A stretch of 64,000 nt of DNA from Mesorhabditis belari (taxonomy: Eukaryota > Nematoda > Chromadorea > Rhabditida > Rhabditidae), in contig CAUEEP010000730.1 in assembly GCA_958450365.1 (NCBI GenBank), positions 1,784,001-1,848,000 on the forward strand. Direction: 5' to 3'. Positions within the stretch are counted from its first letter, which is position 1. Every line of letters begins with the position of its first letter. This document shows, piece after piece, positions 12,701-24,220 of this stretch. Under the pieces are notes generated by a model, which was given only the letters and a program-made list of their open reading frames with translations, searched no databases and was not told the DNA's origin. A program made the translations under genes and the position numbers.

Positions 12701-15507
12701 AAGCATACCTATAATTACTTGAATCTATCTAAAACTTGAGCACTTTGAACGGGTAATTCTAAAGGGCCAGCTCATCAAAGCTCCATAATCAAGATAATCT
12801 AGCTCCATAATCAAACGTGGAATTTAACGAACAAAAAAAATAGGATTGCCTCTTCAAAAAGCCTTCATCCTTGAGAACACAGAGCGCAAATTTTGACTCG
12901 ATTTTTCTCTCCTTTTTCCCAAGGCAAACCAATTGAAATGAAAGCATTACGCTTGTGCTTTGCTTACTATCAAATCTCATAAAATGACTGAACACTTCCG
13001 ACTTTAACAAATAGAAAAAGGATTTAAATGTCAAGTTTTTTTTGGGAAACGATACCAAATTTACAAAAATTGACCTCAAGATATAAGAGATTCACTTTTT
13101 TTTGGACTAAGCTTTTGATTTTGCAAAAATTTGAAGATTCAAAAACCAAAAGATGAGTCAAATATTAGATTTTATCAATCTTCCATCAAAACAACCTTAG
13201 CTGTATATTTTTAGCAGAGAGAACTTTTCGTTGACAAAATCCGGGCACCTAATTCCTTTCTCAACAAATGTTTTCTTGGATATGTTAAAGAAAATCCAAA
13301 ATTGTTTGTGATTTCTTCAAGATCAAGGGGATTTTGGGGAAAATGGGAAAATGAGGAAAATGAGGAAAATGGGAAATGAAATTTATCGAAATGTGTTCTG
13401 AATTACAATGATTTTAATGATTGTATTACTCTTGAGACTAAAAATTAAAAGAGATTATATTGACGAAAAAGGAGAGCAAACTAGAACTTTAACAAAAGAT
13501 TCCTTTTTTTTACAGTTTTCTTTGGTTTGTCTAAACGAAATTACGAAAAATACATTTGAAGATGACGAAACCGAACTTCTTAAAGGAAATATTAGATTTT
13601 GCAAGAGTTCTGTGCACTAGATTGAATGGGTTTTCAGTTTGGATTTGACACAAAGTACGCACAATGCAACAAAGCCAAACAGCTTACAATCAAGCTTCCT
13701 TGCTATGGCTGAAGGTTTAGATTTCTCATAAGAATCAAGATGTTCAGTCAAAGTAGCTACGATTGGGTCAAAGATCGGTGCAAGGTACTTTTAAAATGAG
13801 ACAAACTGATTCAAGAATTGGATACTCTAGTTATGGACTTGTACTGGACTCTAGTTACTCTAGTTATGGACTTGTACTGGACTCTAGTTATGGACTTGTA
13901 CTGGACTCTAGTTATGGACTTGTACTGGACTCTAGTTACTCTAGTTATGGACTTCTGGAACAATATATAGCTACAAAATGAATTCAAATCTAAATGTTTA
14001 GCAAGATATATTATAAAAAAGGTATCAAAGAGAAAAATGGTCAAATTTGACTTACTGTAAAAGTCAAGTAGACAATATAAAGCCAAAAGATTCAACTATA
14101 AGCACCAGGGATCAAGATTCCAGACCAAGAACAAAACCTTGAGAGTTTATTGATGAGAAAAAGAAATTCAAAGTAAACCCAAGCACCTCAAAAATCTTCA
14201 AAATTCCACGTCTTTAAGCGAAAAAATAATTGCGCATTCTGAAATTCGGCGTTCCATTAGAATTTGTCTCGAGCTCAGGAAAAAATTCCGGGTCCTCACT
14301 GCATTTTTAATGAATTTCAATCAAAAGAAGAGTCTATTCAGAGATCAGTAACCAAAAAGAAATGAAAAAGAATAAAGATAAAGATAAAGGTATTCAATGA
14401 AAAGAATGGTTTAAAGGTATTCAACCTAGACTAATCCACGACAATTTCCACGTAATCAAGCTCTTCAAAATCTTTTCCCTTCCAGTTGGTTTCACTCAAA
14501 TTTCGATTTTTGTAATGATCAAAAGATGGGATTTCTGAAATTGAAATCAAGCGATTATTTCAAATTTTCCATTTGATCGGCTATTTTTGCGTGAGTGCCC
14601 GTCCGGGCATTCCAAGATCCCAAAATACAAACAAAACGGGGAAAACAGTGTATTTTTTGCATTATTTTCTATTCAATCTATTCCATTTGATCAAATGCAC
14701 TAAATTTGATGTACTAAAATTGAAAAATTTTCCATCCAGTCTCACTTATTTTATGTGTACATACATTTTTGGGGTAAAAACTTGGATAACAAGTAAGTAT
14801 GATTAAGGGTATCAGAAATGGAGTACTCCTCCTACAGGGTGCTCAATATTTATGGAGACCAGTAGATTACTCGATTTAGACCTCCCTTTTGTAAAAGTTT
14901 AATTCTAAAAGGAAAACCCACTTATCAATACGCCCAACGTTAAAATCCTATAGAAAAAGAAATGGAGTACTTCTCCTACAATGAAATGGGTGCTCAATAT
15001 TTATGGGGACCAGTAGATTACTCGATTTAGACCTCCCTTTTGTAAAAGTTTATTTCTAAAAGGAAAACACACTTACACACACAACACACACATACGCGCA
15101 ACGTTAAAATCCTATAGAAAAAGAAATGGAGTACTCTTCCTACAGGGTGCTCAATATTTATGGAGACCAGTAGATTACAGATTAGACCTCCTTTTGTAAA
15201 AGTTTAGTTCTAAAAGGAAAACGCACATATCAATACGCGCAACGTTAAAATCCTATAGAAAAAGAAATGGTGTACTCCTCCTACAATGAAATGGGGTGCT
15301 CAATATTTATGGAGACCAGTAGATTACTCGATTTAGACCTCCTTTTGTAAAGTTTTCTTTCATTTTGGCGATCAAAAATCTCAAATTTCCTTTCTCAAAT
15401 CAAAAAATGATCCTATTCTGTAGACCAAATGATTATTTAGCTTTTTAAAGTTGAAATGTAAATGAACTCACGTGATGCATCGGTGAATCGCCATAAGAAG
15501 AGCTCAT
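3770..15507 (-). CDS. Rhodopsin-class GPCR, neuropeptide-receptor-like, 10 exons
   Basis: A plasma-membrane seven-helix receptor that probably binds a peptide. Exons (minus strand): 15472-15507, 6489-6595, 6263-6413, 6065-6165, 5755-5890, 5573-5679, 5376-5464, 4633-4767, 4346-4438, 3770-3882. All phases agree and sum to 1068 bp including TGA, giving 355 residues. Helix 1 contains FVIGVPGNCWVIGNLL and helix 2 LAISDLLLLLTIPAV. The extracellular-loop WLLGSF is followed by LCHV, which opens helix 3. The DRY motif reads ERY (MSLERYFIVC). Loop 2 has the partner cysteine (RLCVPGM). Helix 6 has VCWAPFW. Helix 7 reads NINAAGNWILYAFLNR, so the usual NPxxY is replaced. The first exon (MSSSYGDSPMHH) is in frame with exon 2, and a TTTCAG lies 22 nt upstream of its ATG, which suits SL trans-splicing. 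The family is certain; the ligand is unknown. Confidence 0.9.
7791..7943. repeat. Direct duplication, copy 1 (153 bp)
   Basis: This segment, beginning tttttgtcttactattaaac, recurs at 10061-10213 in the same orientation with only a few differences. Neither copy has a coding frame. Confidence 0.85.
8810..9055. repeat. Dispersed element with internal minisatellite, copy 1
   Basis: A block starting near gatcggtgcaaggtactttt contains a tandem array (about 8870-9006) of a 24- to 30-bp unit based on tctagttatggacttgtact, followed by a shared tail ending in taaatgtttagcaagat. The same head, array and tail occur at 13770-14007 with a different arrangement of units, so the whole element, not just the array, is dispersed. 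The apparent open frame of Tyr, Ser, Gly, Leu and Val repeats is a by-product of the array. Confidence 0.85.
10061..10213. repeat. Direct duplication, copy 2 (153 bp)
   Basis: Near-identical copy of 7791-7943, 2.3 kb away in the same intron and the same orientation. No terminal inverted repeats are obvious. Confidence 0.85.
10935..11124. mobile_element. Palindromic MITE-like element
   Basis: The arms are near-perfect inverted repeats of about 36 bp. The left arm (about 10935-10970) contains ctttccgaaagtggaaaaac and its reverse complement ends the element at about 11087-11124. The 115 bp between the arms is non-coding. Confidence 0.7.
11140..11570. repeat. Tandem pair of a dispersed repeat, ending in an ACCGTATTTTC-type terminus
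   Basis: Two related blocks (about 11140-11285 and 11385-11530) share the segments gagaaccgcttatcagaac and tgacgatgagatctagtggg. The right edge reads attaaagaaaatacggt, the inverse of the terminus at 31764. The same internal segments appear inverted at 31990-32130, so this is a dispersed non-autonomous family. Confidence 0.75.
11589..11713. mobile_element. Short Tc1/mariner-like MITE
   Basis: Starts taggcgtccagaaagtcttt and ends in the inverted form aaagactttctggacagcct. The 125-bp element has terminal inverted repeats of about 25 bp and a TA at each border. It is too short to code for a transposase. Confidence 0.7.
11875..12720. repeat. Locally duplicated AT-rich segments and a small tandem array
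   Basis: A segment at about 11881-11960 (ttctctaaataaagcaaaca) is repeated at 12120-12205. A second segment at about 12025-12120 (cgggtgaatagcgga) is repeated at 12630-12715. Between them, 12275-12370 holds three or four copies of a unit near gcaaagatgagctttacaa. No gene is visible. Confidence 0.7.
13770..14007. repeat. Dispersed element with internal minisatellite, copy 2
   Basis: Second copy of the element at 8810-9055, with the same unique head and tail and a tandem array at about 13822-13960 built from the same units in a different order. Confidence 0.85.
14803..15355. repeat. 150-bp satellite, four tandem copies
   Basis: Units of about 100-160 bp begin near atggagtactcctcctaca and share tgctcaatatttatgg, gaccagtagattactcga and the tail caacgttaaaatcctatag. 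Copies start near 14815, 14960, 15125 and 15265. A fifth, separated copy lies at 15911-16062. The array ends about 115 bp inside the GPCR first intron from its donor. Confidence 0.85.
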
Positions 15508-15910
15508 TTTTGCTCAAAAGTCTTCTCTGAAAGTTCGTTTTTCATTACAAAAGAGATTCAGAGTCGAAAACAAAAACGAAATAAAGTTGCACAGTTGAAT
15601 CAAAACAAATTTACTATAAACTGTAAATTGAGATATTGAGGATTTTGCATTTTTCTCCACGGGATTACAGTACTTTTCTTGGGGCGAGTTTTAGAAAACG
15701 TATTAATCTAGTTCTTTTTGGGGCAACAGATCGTTCAACCAATTTCCAATTTGAATCTGACTTTCTGAGCTTGGAAGTACTTGGATAACAAGTTTAGACG
15801 TTTTCTAAAACTGAATTTTCTAAATAAAACGCTTTCTAAATTACTAGATTTCGACCTCTGTTTAGACGTTTTCTAATAAACGATTTAGACGTTTTCTAAA
15901 GCTGATTTAA

Positions 15911-16062
15911 AGTATGATTAAGTGTATCAAAAATAGAGTACTCCTCCTACAGAGTGCTCAATATTTATGGAGACCAGTAGATTACTAGATTTAGATCATC
16001 CTTTTGTAAAAGTTTAATTCTAAAAGGAAAATTACCAATACGCGCAACGTTAAAATCCCTAA
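15911..16062. repeat. Detached copy of the 150-bp satellite
   Basis: Matches the array at 14803-15355, including tgctcaatatttatgg and the tail cgcgcaacgttaaaatcc. It lies upstream of the GPCR first exon, so the family spans both sides of that exon. Confidence 0.85.
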
Positions 16063-16454
16063 GTGACTTTTTTCAAAATTATTGCCTTTTGCTTTGTTGC
16101 TTGCCTAGAAATGCCTTTGGAACGGATAAGTTGTCGGATAAATTGAGTTTTTCACAAACTTATTTTAAGTTTTCTTGAAAGAATCAAAACTGAAATTTGA
16201 TCCTTGTCCCGTAGATTTGAAAATTGTTAAATAGTGAAGACTTTCTCATTGTTAAGCAAGAAGAACTGACTTCTTTTGGTCATATTTGGTGATCAATTTT
16301 TGATGAATCGATTTTTGAAAGATCAAATTTAGTAAAATGTAAAAATAATCTAAAAGAAAGTCAAGTTTATTTCAAACACCTATGCAGTGCTTTCTTAACA
16401 ACTTTTTTTCTTGCATAAACCAATTTTGAGAGCGCTAAACGATATTTGCGTGCG

Positions 16455-16650
16455 GTTTTGGTATTTGGTTCCTATCTGGTTCCTATTTGGTTCCTATTTG
16501 GTTCCTATTTGGTTCCTATCTGGTTCCTATTTAGTTCCTATTTGGTTCCTTTATCTAGTTCCTATTTGGTTCCTATTTGGTTCCTTTATAGTTCCTATTT
16601 GTTCCTTTGTAGTTCCTATTTGGTTCCTATCTGGTTCCTATTATATTGAA
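16455..16650. repeat. 12-bp minisatellite (ttggttcctatt)
   Basis: About sixteen copies of a 12-bp unit with small length variants. A short relative of the array (ttggttcctatttggtccct) occurs at 39038-39085 in an intron of the glucosidase gene. Hydrophobic frames through it are repeat artefacts. Confidence 0.9.
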
Positions 16651-18177
16651 AACTCTGTATAATGTGCATAAACATGGTTGATGAGATTTAATCATATTGC
16701 CTTATGATTAAATCTCAAGCTCAAAACACAAGAGAATCTGAAAGATGAAGATATATAGCATGAACTGTTCTCACATCAAGGAATTTACATTTCATACCTT
16801 TTATTTGTGAGTTTCTGACGTAAAAGTGTTGCATTTGTGGCTTTTTTTTGTAGTTAATTGAGTTTCCGGGGAAATTCGTGGAAAAATGCGCGATGAAATT
16901 ATCCAAAAGCGGTTTGTAGACGCAGTTATTTGTAGACGCAGTTTTCTACCAAATGAATCACTTCTCTTTACATTTTTATTTGAAAATTTGAAGTTAAAAG
17001 CTTTAAAAAGATTTTCACATAAACCATTTGTTTCTTTCTTAATCCTACTTTGCATTTAGACTAGGTCGCGTTAGCTTCAAGAGTGGGAAAGAACATAAAC
17101 AAGCTACACTTCAAATCTAGCAAGATACGGTAAACATTCTAATAGAGCCGCTTCTTCTATTTTTCAATTTTTCTTTAAAATTCTTTTTCTAGTTACTAGT
17201 TACAGTATACCCAAATTTTCAAGAGCTCAAAAATGAGTGTTTTTGTTGAATTTCCATCCAATTTTCGACGGCATTCAACTTTTTTTTGTCTTTAATTATT
17301 ATTTAAAGCCTTTCGAAGTCTTTGAAAGTCTTTAAAAAGTTGAGCATTTTACTATCCGAGAGTTTTTGTTGAATTAAACTTCTTCCCAACCCTATCTTCT
17401 CATTAAAGCAAAACAAACTTTAGAATACGATGAAAGAAAGAAAAGTTGAGGGAAAATCCAAAAAAATGAAAAATTTACTTTTCTAATAGAGAGGGAAATT
17501 GAAATTGAAATTGAAATAAATACGATAGTGGAACAAAAACGCTAAGTTTATCGACAGTAACAAATATGTTTATAGCTAAGGTTTAGGTAATAAAGTAGTT
17601 AAAAACTTCAACACTAAACATCTCCCATCAACTACTGAGTCAGAGATACCGCCACTATCTCTGGCTATAAGATGTCGAAATGGAAAGCCGAAATGAGATG
17701 TTTGCCCTAACTTCTTTCATTCTTTCCACTTCTTCTGAACCCTATTTTCTCATTAAAGCAAAACAAACTTTAGAATACGATTAAAGAAAGAAAAATTGAG
17801 GGAAAATCAAAGAACAAAATTTTGAAAAGAAAGAGAAAGATCAGCAAATCAAACACTTTCTGAAGATTTCAAAATGAAATCCTCCTAGAGAAACTTTTTG
17901 ATGAACGGGTAAATTTGGGGAAGGCAATTCTACGAAAAGACACCGACTTTCAATTTCCGATGACTTTTTTCGCGTTTTCAGCTCATTTCTTTTTTTTAGC
18001 ACAAAGAGGTGCAGAAAAAAAGCTGTTAGCTTAATGGAATTCAATGTCATTTCACTCTAAATACATAGAAATGAAAAAGAAAAATTGATGAAAAGAATGA
18101 AGAAAGGAAATTATTCTTGATTTCTAGAGGAATTGTGGCAGAAAAGGGCGTCTGGGGTGAAATTTGGGGGAAATTGT

Positions 18178-18318
18178 CTATGGAAAGTCTATGAAAAGTC
18201 TATGAAAAGTCTATGGAAAGTCTATGGAGTCTATGGAAATTCTGTGGAAAGTCTATGGAAAGTCTGTGGAATGTCTATGGAGTCTATGGAAAGTCTATGG
18301 AAAGTCTATGGAAAGTGT
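18178..18318. repeat. 11-bp minisatellite (gtctatggaaa)
   Basis: Roughly a dozen copies of gtctatggaaa, several shortened to gtctatgga. Confidence 0.9.
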
Positions 18319-18483
18319 GCTCCTCACGAGTACTAAGTTTTCTAAACTCTAAACGATGACTAACTTCGAAAACTACCGTAAACTTATCTTCAGATTTTAT
18401 CTTATCTTTGTATGCAGGTTACGGCAGTTTTTTTTAAACGAGTCACTTTTTAGAAAGCACACACACACATGTCTAGATACCGG

Positions 18484-18680
18484 AGTGTTCTTAGAGCGTA
18501 ACCAATTTGTTAATAGGAGTGTTCTTAGAAAGTAACTAATTTGCTATCAGGAGTGTTCTTGGAGCGTAACCAATTTGTTATCAGGAGTGTTCTTAGAGCG
18601 TAACCAATTTGTTATCAGGAGTGTTCTTAGAGCGTAACCAAGTTGTTAACAGGAGTGTTCTTAGAGCGTAACCAATTTCA
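18484..18680. repeat. 34-36-bp tandem repeat, six copies
   Basis: Unit based on ggagtgttcttagagcgtaa followed by ccaatttgttatca. The copies differ at a few positions. Confidence 0.9.
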
Positions 18681-19730
18681 GGTAAAGCTAAAGTGCAATC
18701 AATTTACATTAGGATTGTCAAATTCTCAAATCCAATAACAAATTCCAAAAGTTTTCACGTTTTCTCAAATAGCATTTTACTTTTCCCGAAAATGCTTAAA
18801 AATGTATACCTAAGTGGCTTGTTGGACCATTGGTTTTTCTGTTTTTTTTTTTTGTTTAAAGAGATGTAAAGTTGGAAAGCTAACATTTAAATTCAAAATT
18901 ATTCAAATATCAAAAATATCAAAATAAATTCAAAATATTTAAGAGAATTGTTAAAGAATTTAAAAGAATAGAAATTGTCTTGAAGAATTGAAGAATGTCT
19001 TAAAATTTTCGATTCAAATGTGAGAGGTTTCATCTCCATGATCTCCATTCATCTCCAGATAAATAATCTTTATCAAACAAAAGAAGAAACATAGAGAAAT
19101 GCCGCTTAATCAACAAACATACGAGAAAAAATTTACAAAAAAAAAAAAGAATCTATAAAAGGGGGACTTCTGGCTGGCTCGAAAATTGAAAAAAAAAAGA
19201 AAAAGGAAAAAAAAAAAAAAAAGATTAAAAAGGGAAAAGAAGAATTAGAGGGGGAGGGGGGGGGGGGGGATGACTGAGCTGAAGACCTTTGTAAATGTAG
19301 TATAAACTCATTTTATTTCTGAATTTCTGAATTTCATAATTTCCCAAAAAAATAAAATGAAACTTAACGGAAGACTTAGAAATGAAAAATGATTTCATTT
19401 GAAGTGAAAGTGAAAAAAAAAAAAACAGGAAATTGAGTAAATGGAGCATTTCCTCAAGGTTTACAACCAGGAGGGGAAATGGAAATTTGCAAAGTGAGAA
19501 TTAAATAATTCCCAGAAATAGAAATATTTATGTATGGGAAATAAAAAATGGGAATAGTCTGAGCACGGGGAAATGTAGGCGAGGAGAAGATCTGAAACGG
19601 GAATTTCTGTCAATCCTGGGAAAATCGACAAGTTTGGCTGAAGACTCTAACCTCAATCAAGGTTCATTTTTTATGGATTTTATTTTGTGTATGCGAATTC
19701 GATATTCTAGAAAAGGTGTGTTTAGGCTTT

Positions 19731-19925
19731 TGAGAGCTAAAGCTAGAGAGCTAAAGCTAGAGAGCTAAAGCTAGAGAGCTAAAGCTAGAGAGCTAAAGCT
19801 AGAGAGCTAAAGCTAGAGAGCTAAAGCTAGAGAGCTAAAGCTAGAGAGCTAAAGCTAGAGAGCTAAAGCTAGAGAGCTAAAGCTAGAGAGCTAAAGCTAG
19901 AGAGCTAAAGCTAGAGAGCTAAAGT
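19731..19925. repeat. 14-bp minisatellite (agagctaaagctag), about 13 copies
   Basis: A perfectly regular array of agagctaaagctag with almost no sequence divergence, so it probably expanded recently. Each unit contains two AGCT palindromes. Confidence 0.95.
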
Positions 19926-21490
19926 CGAAAATTTGAAACTTTCCACCGTACACAGTGGATTTTCAGCTACATTCAGTCATCCGTTTTGCCTGAATTGTAC
20001 AAAAAAACTGTGCTTTTATTGGTTCTTTTTAAAAATTTGCTTATTCCTTTTCATTACTTATCAATTTAATAATGTAAAAGTCTCTAAATCAGACACAAAA
20101 ATTTCTCTAGCTTTACCTAAAAAAGAAAGTTTTTTTTATTTTCTGTGTGAAAATTGGAGAAAAAGAAAAAGAGAGTAAATAGAATTCCCACCAATAAAAA
20201 AAGAAGAAAAGAGACAAAAAAAGAAAAGAAATTAGGCTTCTTTTCATCTTTGGAATCGGATGAACGTTCGGGATCGAGATTTTAATGGAAAGGAAGTGAG
20301 AAGGGCGTCACTATGCTCACATTTTTGAGATCAATTTTTGCCTTAAATTTGCCTACAATTTCGCTACGAATTCCATGTCCTGTTAAACTAATTCATTACT
20401 TAAACAGAAGCTAATTTGAGAGAATAATGTGATCTGACTTGAGAGTTTTGTCTCTAAGGATTGATTCTCTAAGGATTGATTCTTTCAGGATTGATTCTCT
20501 AAGGATTGATTAGTCCAATCAACCTCTATTTAGTATCATTTAAAAGCCTAGAGTCTATTCACTATTCTAAAAAAAGATTTGCCAACAAAAGCCATTTTAT
20601 GTTATTTCAATAACAAATCGCTTGTTAGCCTTTCACTTTTATCCCCAACAATTACCCAACAACAAGAACAAGTACTGTTTAGTCATCAAATAAACAAAAG
20701 AAACGATCAACTTGTGAACGCAATTGTGATAGTTTTTTTCGAAAAGTGAAACGTTTTATGTGAAAGAATTCTTTTGAAAAGTTTCATAGAATGAACGGAA
20801 ATTGAGAATAAGTTTTTTTTGAGGAAAATTTAATTTGGAATAGAAAAGATAATTTCCGGTATAGAACTCTCTGAAAAAGAAGGAATCAACAAAAAAAATC
20901 GAACAACAAAATAGACTAGATAAAAAAGTAGTACACAAGCCGATTCTCGTACTCCAGAACTAACCTTTCCCCTTCAAATCACAATTAAAAGGCTAATAAA
21001 TAGAGATCTTGCACTTAAAATTAATATTTCACACAAAGTAACCCCAAAAAAGACTGAGTGTCAATTTCATCGTTCTTTTTTTTTATCCGAGAAACGAAGA
21101 AAAAAAGAAAATGAGATCCGAAGGCATTTCGAGAAGGGAATTAAATAAAAAAAAAAGGAAATTGGATGTTTTTGATCAAAGAAAAGAAATTAAAATGAGA
21201 AATTTGGGTGGTGAATAGATGTGAATAGAATAGATAACGGTGAATAGGATAGATGACTGAATGAGTAAGATATTCAATACAGGATGATTCAAACGTTCCC
21301 ATACAACTTTTTACTAAAACTTTCATTCGATTGACGCAATTTTGATATCATTCTTCTTGTCAATTGATCCGATCGGCTTACCGTTTGAGTTGCGGCAGTT
21401 TTTTTGAAACATTTGTCTCTTAGAAAACATCGCCTAGTAAACCAGTGCCATTTCTGGATTGAAAGTCAATAAGACTTAAGATTAGAGTGT

Positions 21491-22000
21491 GCTCCTTGTT
21501 GACAGACAATTTGTCAAACAAATTTTCATTGACAACTTTTTTTTCAGACAATTGATCTGACAAACTTCCGACAACGCATTTTCTAAAAGGTTTTTTTTAA
21601 GCAAAGCTATAAAGGTCGCGCGAAAAAAATTTGCTAACTTTTCCTAAAATATAGTAATGGATAGTTTTATTTAAGGATTTAGGTTTTTTAGAACGTGGAA
21701 TTTTTTTTTTTTGAATGGTTCTAGTGCAAATGTAGACAATAGGCCTGGTAAATTCGTAAATAATATCATTTTTTAATAGTGTTTATTAACTTTTCCCCTT
21801 TTAAATATGTTTTCTTTAGTTTTACATGGCATTTTAAAAATTTTAATTTTTAGCGAAAGAGTAATAGAAAAAAAGAGCCCAAGATTTTAATGTACATTTG
21901 CATTTTGAAAAATTTTTTCTGATGCAAAGCATAGGGTTACGGTAGCTTATCCTTGGCGCGCGCTTTTTAGAAAACGCGTTGTCTGCAAGGAACACACTCT
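21491..22000. mobile_element. Mutator-like MITE with 10-bp target duplication
   Basis: Terminal repeats are agagtgtgctccttg (left) and the inverse of agagtgtgttccttg (right). The element is flanked on both sides by the 10-bp direct repeat acttaagatt (21481-21490 extended left, and 22001-22010). A 9-11-bp target duplication is typical of Mutator-like elements. The 510-bp interior has no coding frame. A related, left-truncated copy lies at 32275-32511. Confidence 0.8.
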
Positions 22001-23756
22001 ACTTAAGATTGAATAAGATTCGATCGCACAGTCTCTTCATTTACCCAATCCAAATCTTTATTGACTTTTATTCTGATTGTTGCACCTTTCACTAGATAAA
22101 TGCATCCACTACAATGCTTGTGCCCTGTGAAAAGACACCCGTTCTGGCGCAGTCAACCAGCCAATTCCTTGCTCCAACGACTCCATGTTTTGCTTGTGAT
22201 CAAATTATTTAGCACCAAAAGCTTGAAAGCTATTTCAATCTCTGACCGCCAATTAGAAGTACAATTAGTCAGAATATCCAGTTGAGAAACAACCAATTCG
22301 TGAAATATATAATTTCTGCTTTTGCTTAAAAACTGAAACGTGAGAGTTGCAACCACAAGTACATCCACAATGGAAACACGAGTACAATAAATACAATAAA
22401 TGAACAGCTTTAGATTGAAGTAGAATTTAAAGATCAAAGCCAAAGACATTTCTGAATGAGAACGGAATACCTTTGGTGAAGAGAAAGAGAGAAGATAAAT
22501 CTAAAAAATAAATTAGATTTTCCCATCTTAAAAGCTTGCTTCCTTTTTGGATGATCTTTGAACGGGAAAGGGAACAACTGGCAGAAAGAAGCAATCCGGT
22601 CATCTGGAAGTTCAACAAAAAGACCCATGTAGCTGTTCACTCAGGAAATTGCTATTTTCATTCATGCAAGGCAACCTCAAAAACATGGCCCTTCTCATTT
22701 TATTCTTCAATCTTCAGTTCATCTTTAAAAAATTCAAAACATCTTTTGAGGAAAATTAAAAAGCAAACTTTGATTCAGAAATGAAACTAGCCGAAAGGGG
22801 GAAGGGCTTCCCTTATGGAAAAGCCCTGCGGCAGAGGGTTAACGATTACGAGGTTGCACAAAAAACGCCTCTTGGTCTCTACAAAGAAATTTCTTTTGTT
22901 CTGTAAACATTGCTTAGATGAGATATGAAGCCAAGAGTTTGTACTCATGGGTTTTCGGGATCGGGGAAGCGATTGGCGGGGTTCGTTTGTTGTATCTCCA
23001 AGCAAAATCCCTAATTTGTGCCGAACTTGAGTCATTTTCCCGTATTTTGGCTATAAATAATTATTTTTCCCGTATCTTTCCGAATATAACCGAAGCATCG
23101 AATTTTTATTGCTAATGATGCCATAGCATTTGAAAATTTTGAAAACGATAATATTATTGAAAAAAATTTTATCTGAGACGCTCAAGGACCACCAAAAAAA
23201 ACGCAGTTTGTTGAAATTCTGCCTGATTTTCCCAAGGATCGCTAATTGCGGGAGAAATGTGTTCTGGATCTTCTTGAATGGGGGAAAATCGTGAGAAAAC
23301 AATTTGTAATTATAGAAATGAGAAAAAAGATTGAGATCTTGAGAAACAATTGAAAGTTGCTGGCTAGAAAAATCAATTTAAATGAAAGCTGAAGTAAATT
23401 TTTCTACTTAGAACCGCATTCAGAAAATTTTTTACAGAAAACGGTGATAATGAACGCACAAAAATTCGCTTCCGAGAACCCAAAATACTCTTTTTTTTGG
23501 CGTTTTTTCGTCACCGTTTCATTGTTGATACAAATTTATAGGATTTCCCCAAAAAGAATCCAAAAATTGCAATTGTTTTGTTTTTTGATAGTATTGTTTC
23601 GACGCTAAATTTATACCCTTTGTATTTGTAATCCAAAAAAAAATATTCAATTTTTTATTAAAACAAAACCAAAAAAAGCATCGAATATGTACAAACGAGA
23701 TGGATAGTGTTTATGCCAGAAAAGAATTCATTAAAGTAGTATTTATAAAGTGTTTA

Positions 23757-24220
23757 TATATATGTTACGTCCGAATCTGAGGAGACGTCCATCTCCGATC
23801 CGGACGTCCGAATCTGAGGGGATTCATTCTCTTCCGAAACGGACGTCCGACTCAGAGTCGGATGTCCATCTCTGAGTCGGACGTCCGTTTCAATTCCGGC
23901 AATTCTCCTCTCCTGTCAGAGGAGAATTGCCAAACCGTACATATTACCAAATTATTTGTGAAGAAAAAAAAGTAAATTGAGAGAATTTCCATTTTAACTT
24001 CCTTTTTCATTTGTTTTGTTCAAAACATTGGATTTTGCATTTAAACTATTTGTTCTCAAGATCGGACGTCCGACTCAGAGATAGATGTCCGACTCAGAGA
24101 TGGATGTCCGACTCAGAGATGGACGTCCATCGGTGCCGTTTCAGAGGAGAATGAATCTCCTCAGATTCGGACGTCCGGATCGGAGATGGACGTCTCCTCA
24201 GATTCCGACGTAACATATAT
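23757..24220. mobile_element. Foldback element A built of CGGACGTCCG modules
   Basis: Both ends read tatatatgttacgtc inward, and the first 70 or so bases of each arm are almost identical when inverted. The arms (about 180 bp each) consist of repeated modules containing the palindrome ggacgtcc joined to gactcagagat-type spacers. A perfect small hairpin (ctctcctgtcagagg region, about 23905-23935) and about 115 bp of AT-rich unique DNA lie in the middle. There is no coding frame. Element B at 32641 has the same architecture. Confidence 0.85.

Larger units (their letters stand above)
6596..15471 (-). other. 8.9-kb first intron of the GPCR gene
   Basis: Donor CAC|GTGAGT at 15471 and acceptor CCAG|CCGATC at 6596 bound an intron more than ten times longer than any other in this gene. 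No coding exon on either strand could be supported inside it. It holds two copies of a minisatellite-bearing element, a 153-bp direct duplication, palindromic MITE-like elements, local duplications and several copies of a 150-bp satellite; these are listed separately. Because the 12-residue first exon carries the start, this intron must be transcribed for the receptor to be made in the form modelled here. An alternative promoter nearer exon 2 cannot be excluded. Confidence 0.7.

Noticed and set aside
16411..16662. Hydrophobic 83-codon frame resembling a membrane peptide
   Set aside because: It is the translation of the 12-bp minisatellite ttggttcctatt.
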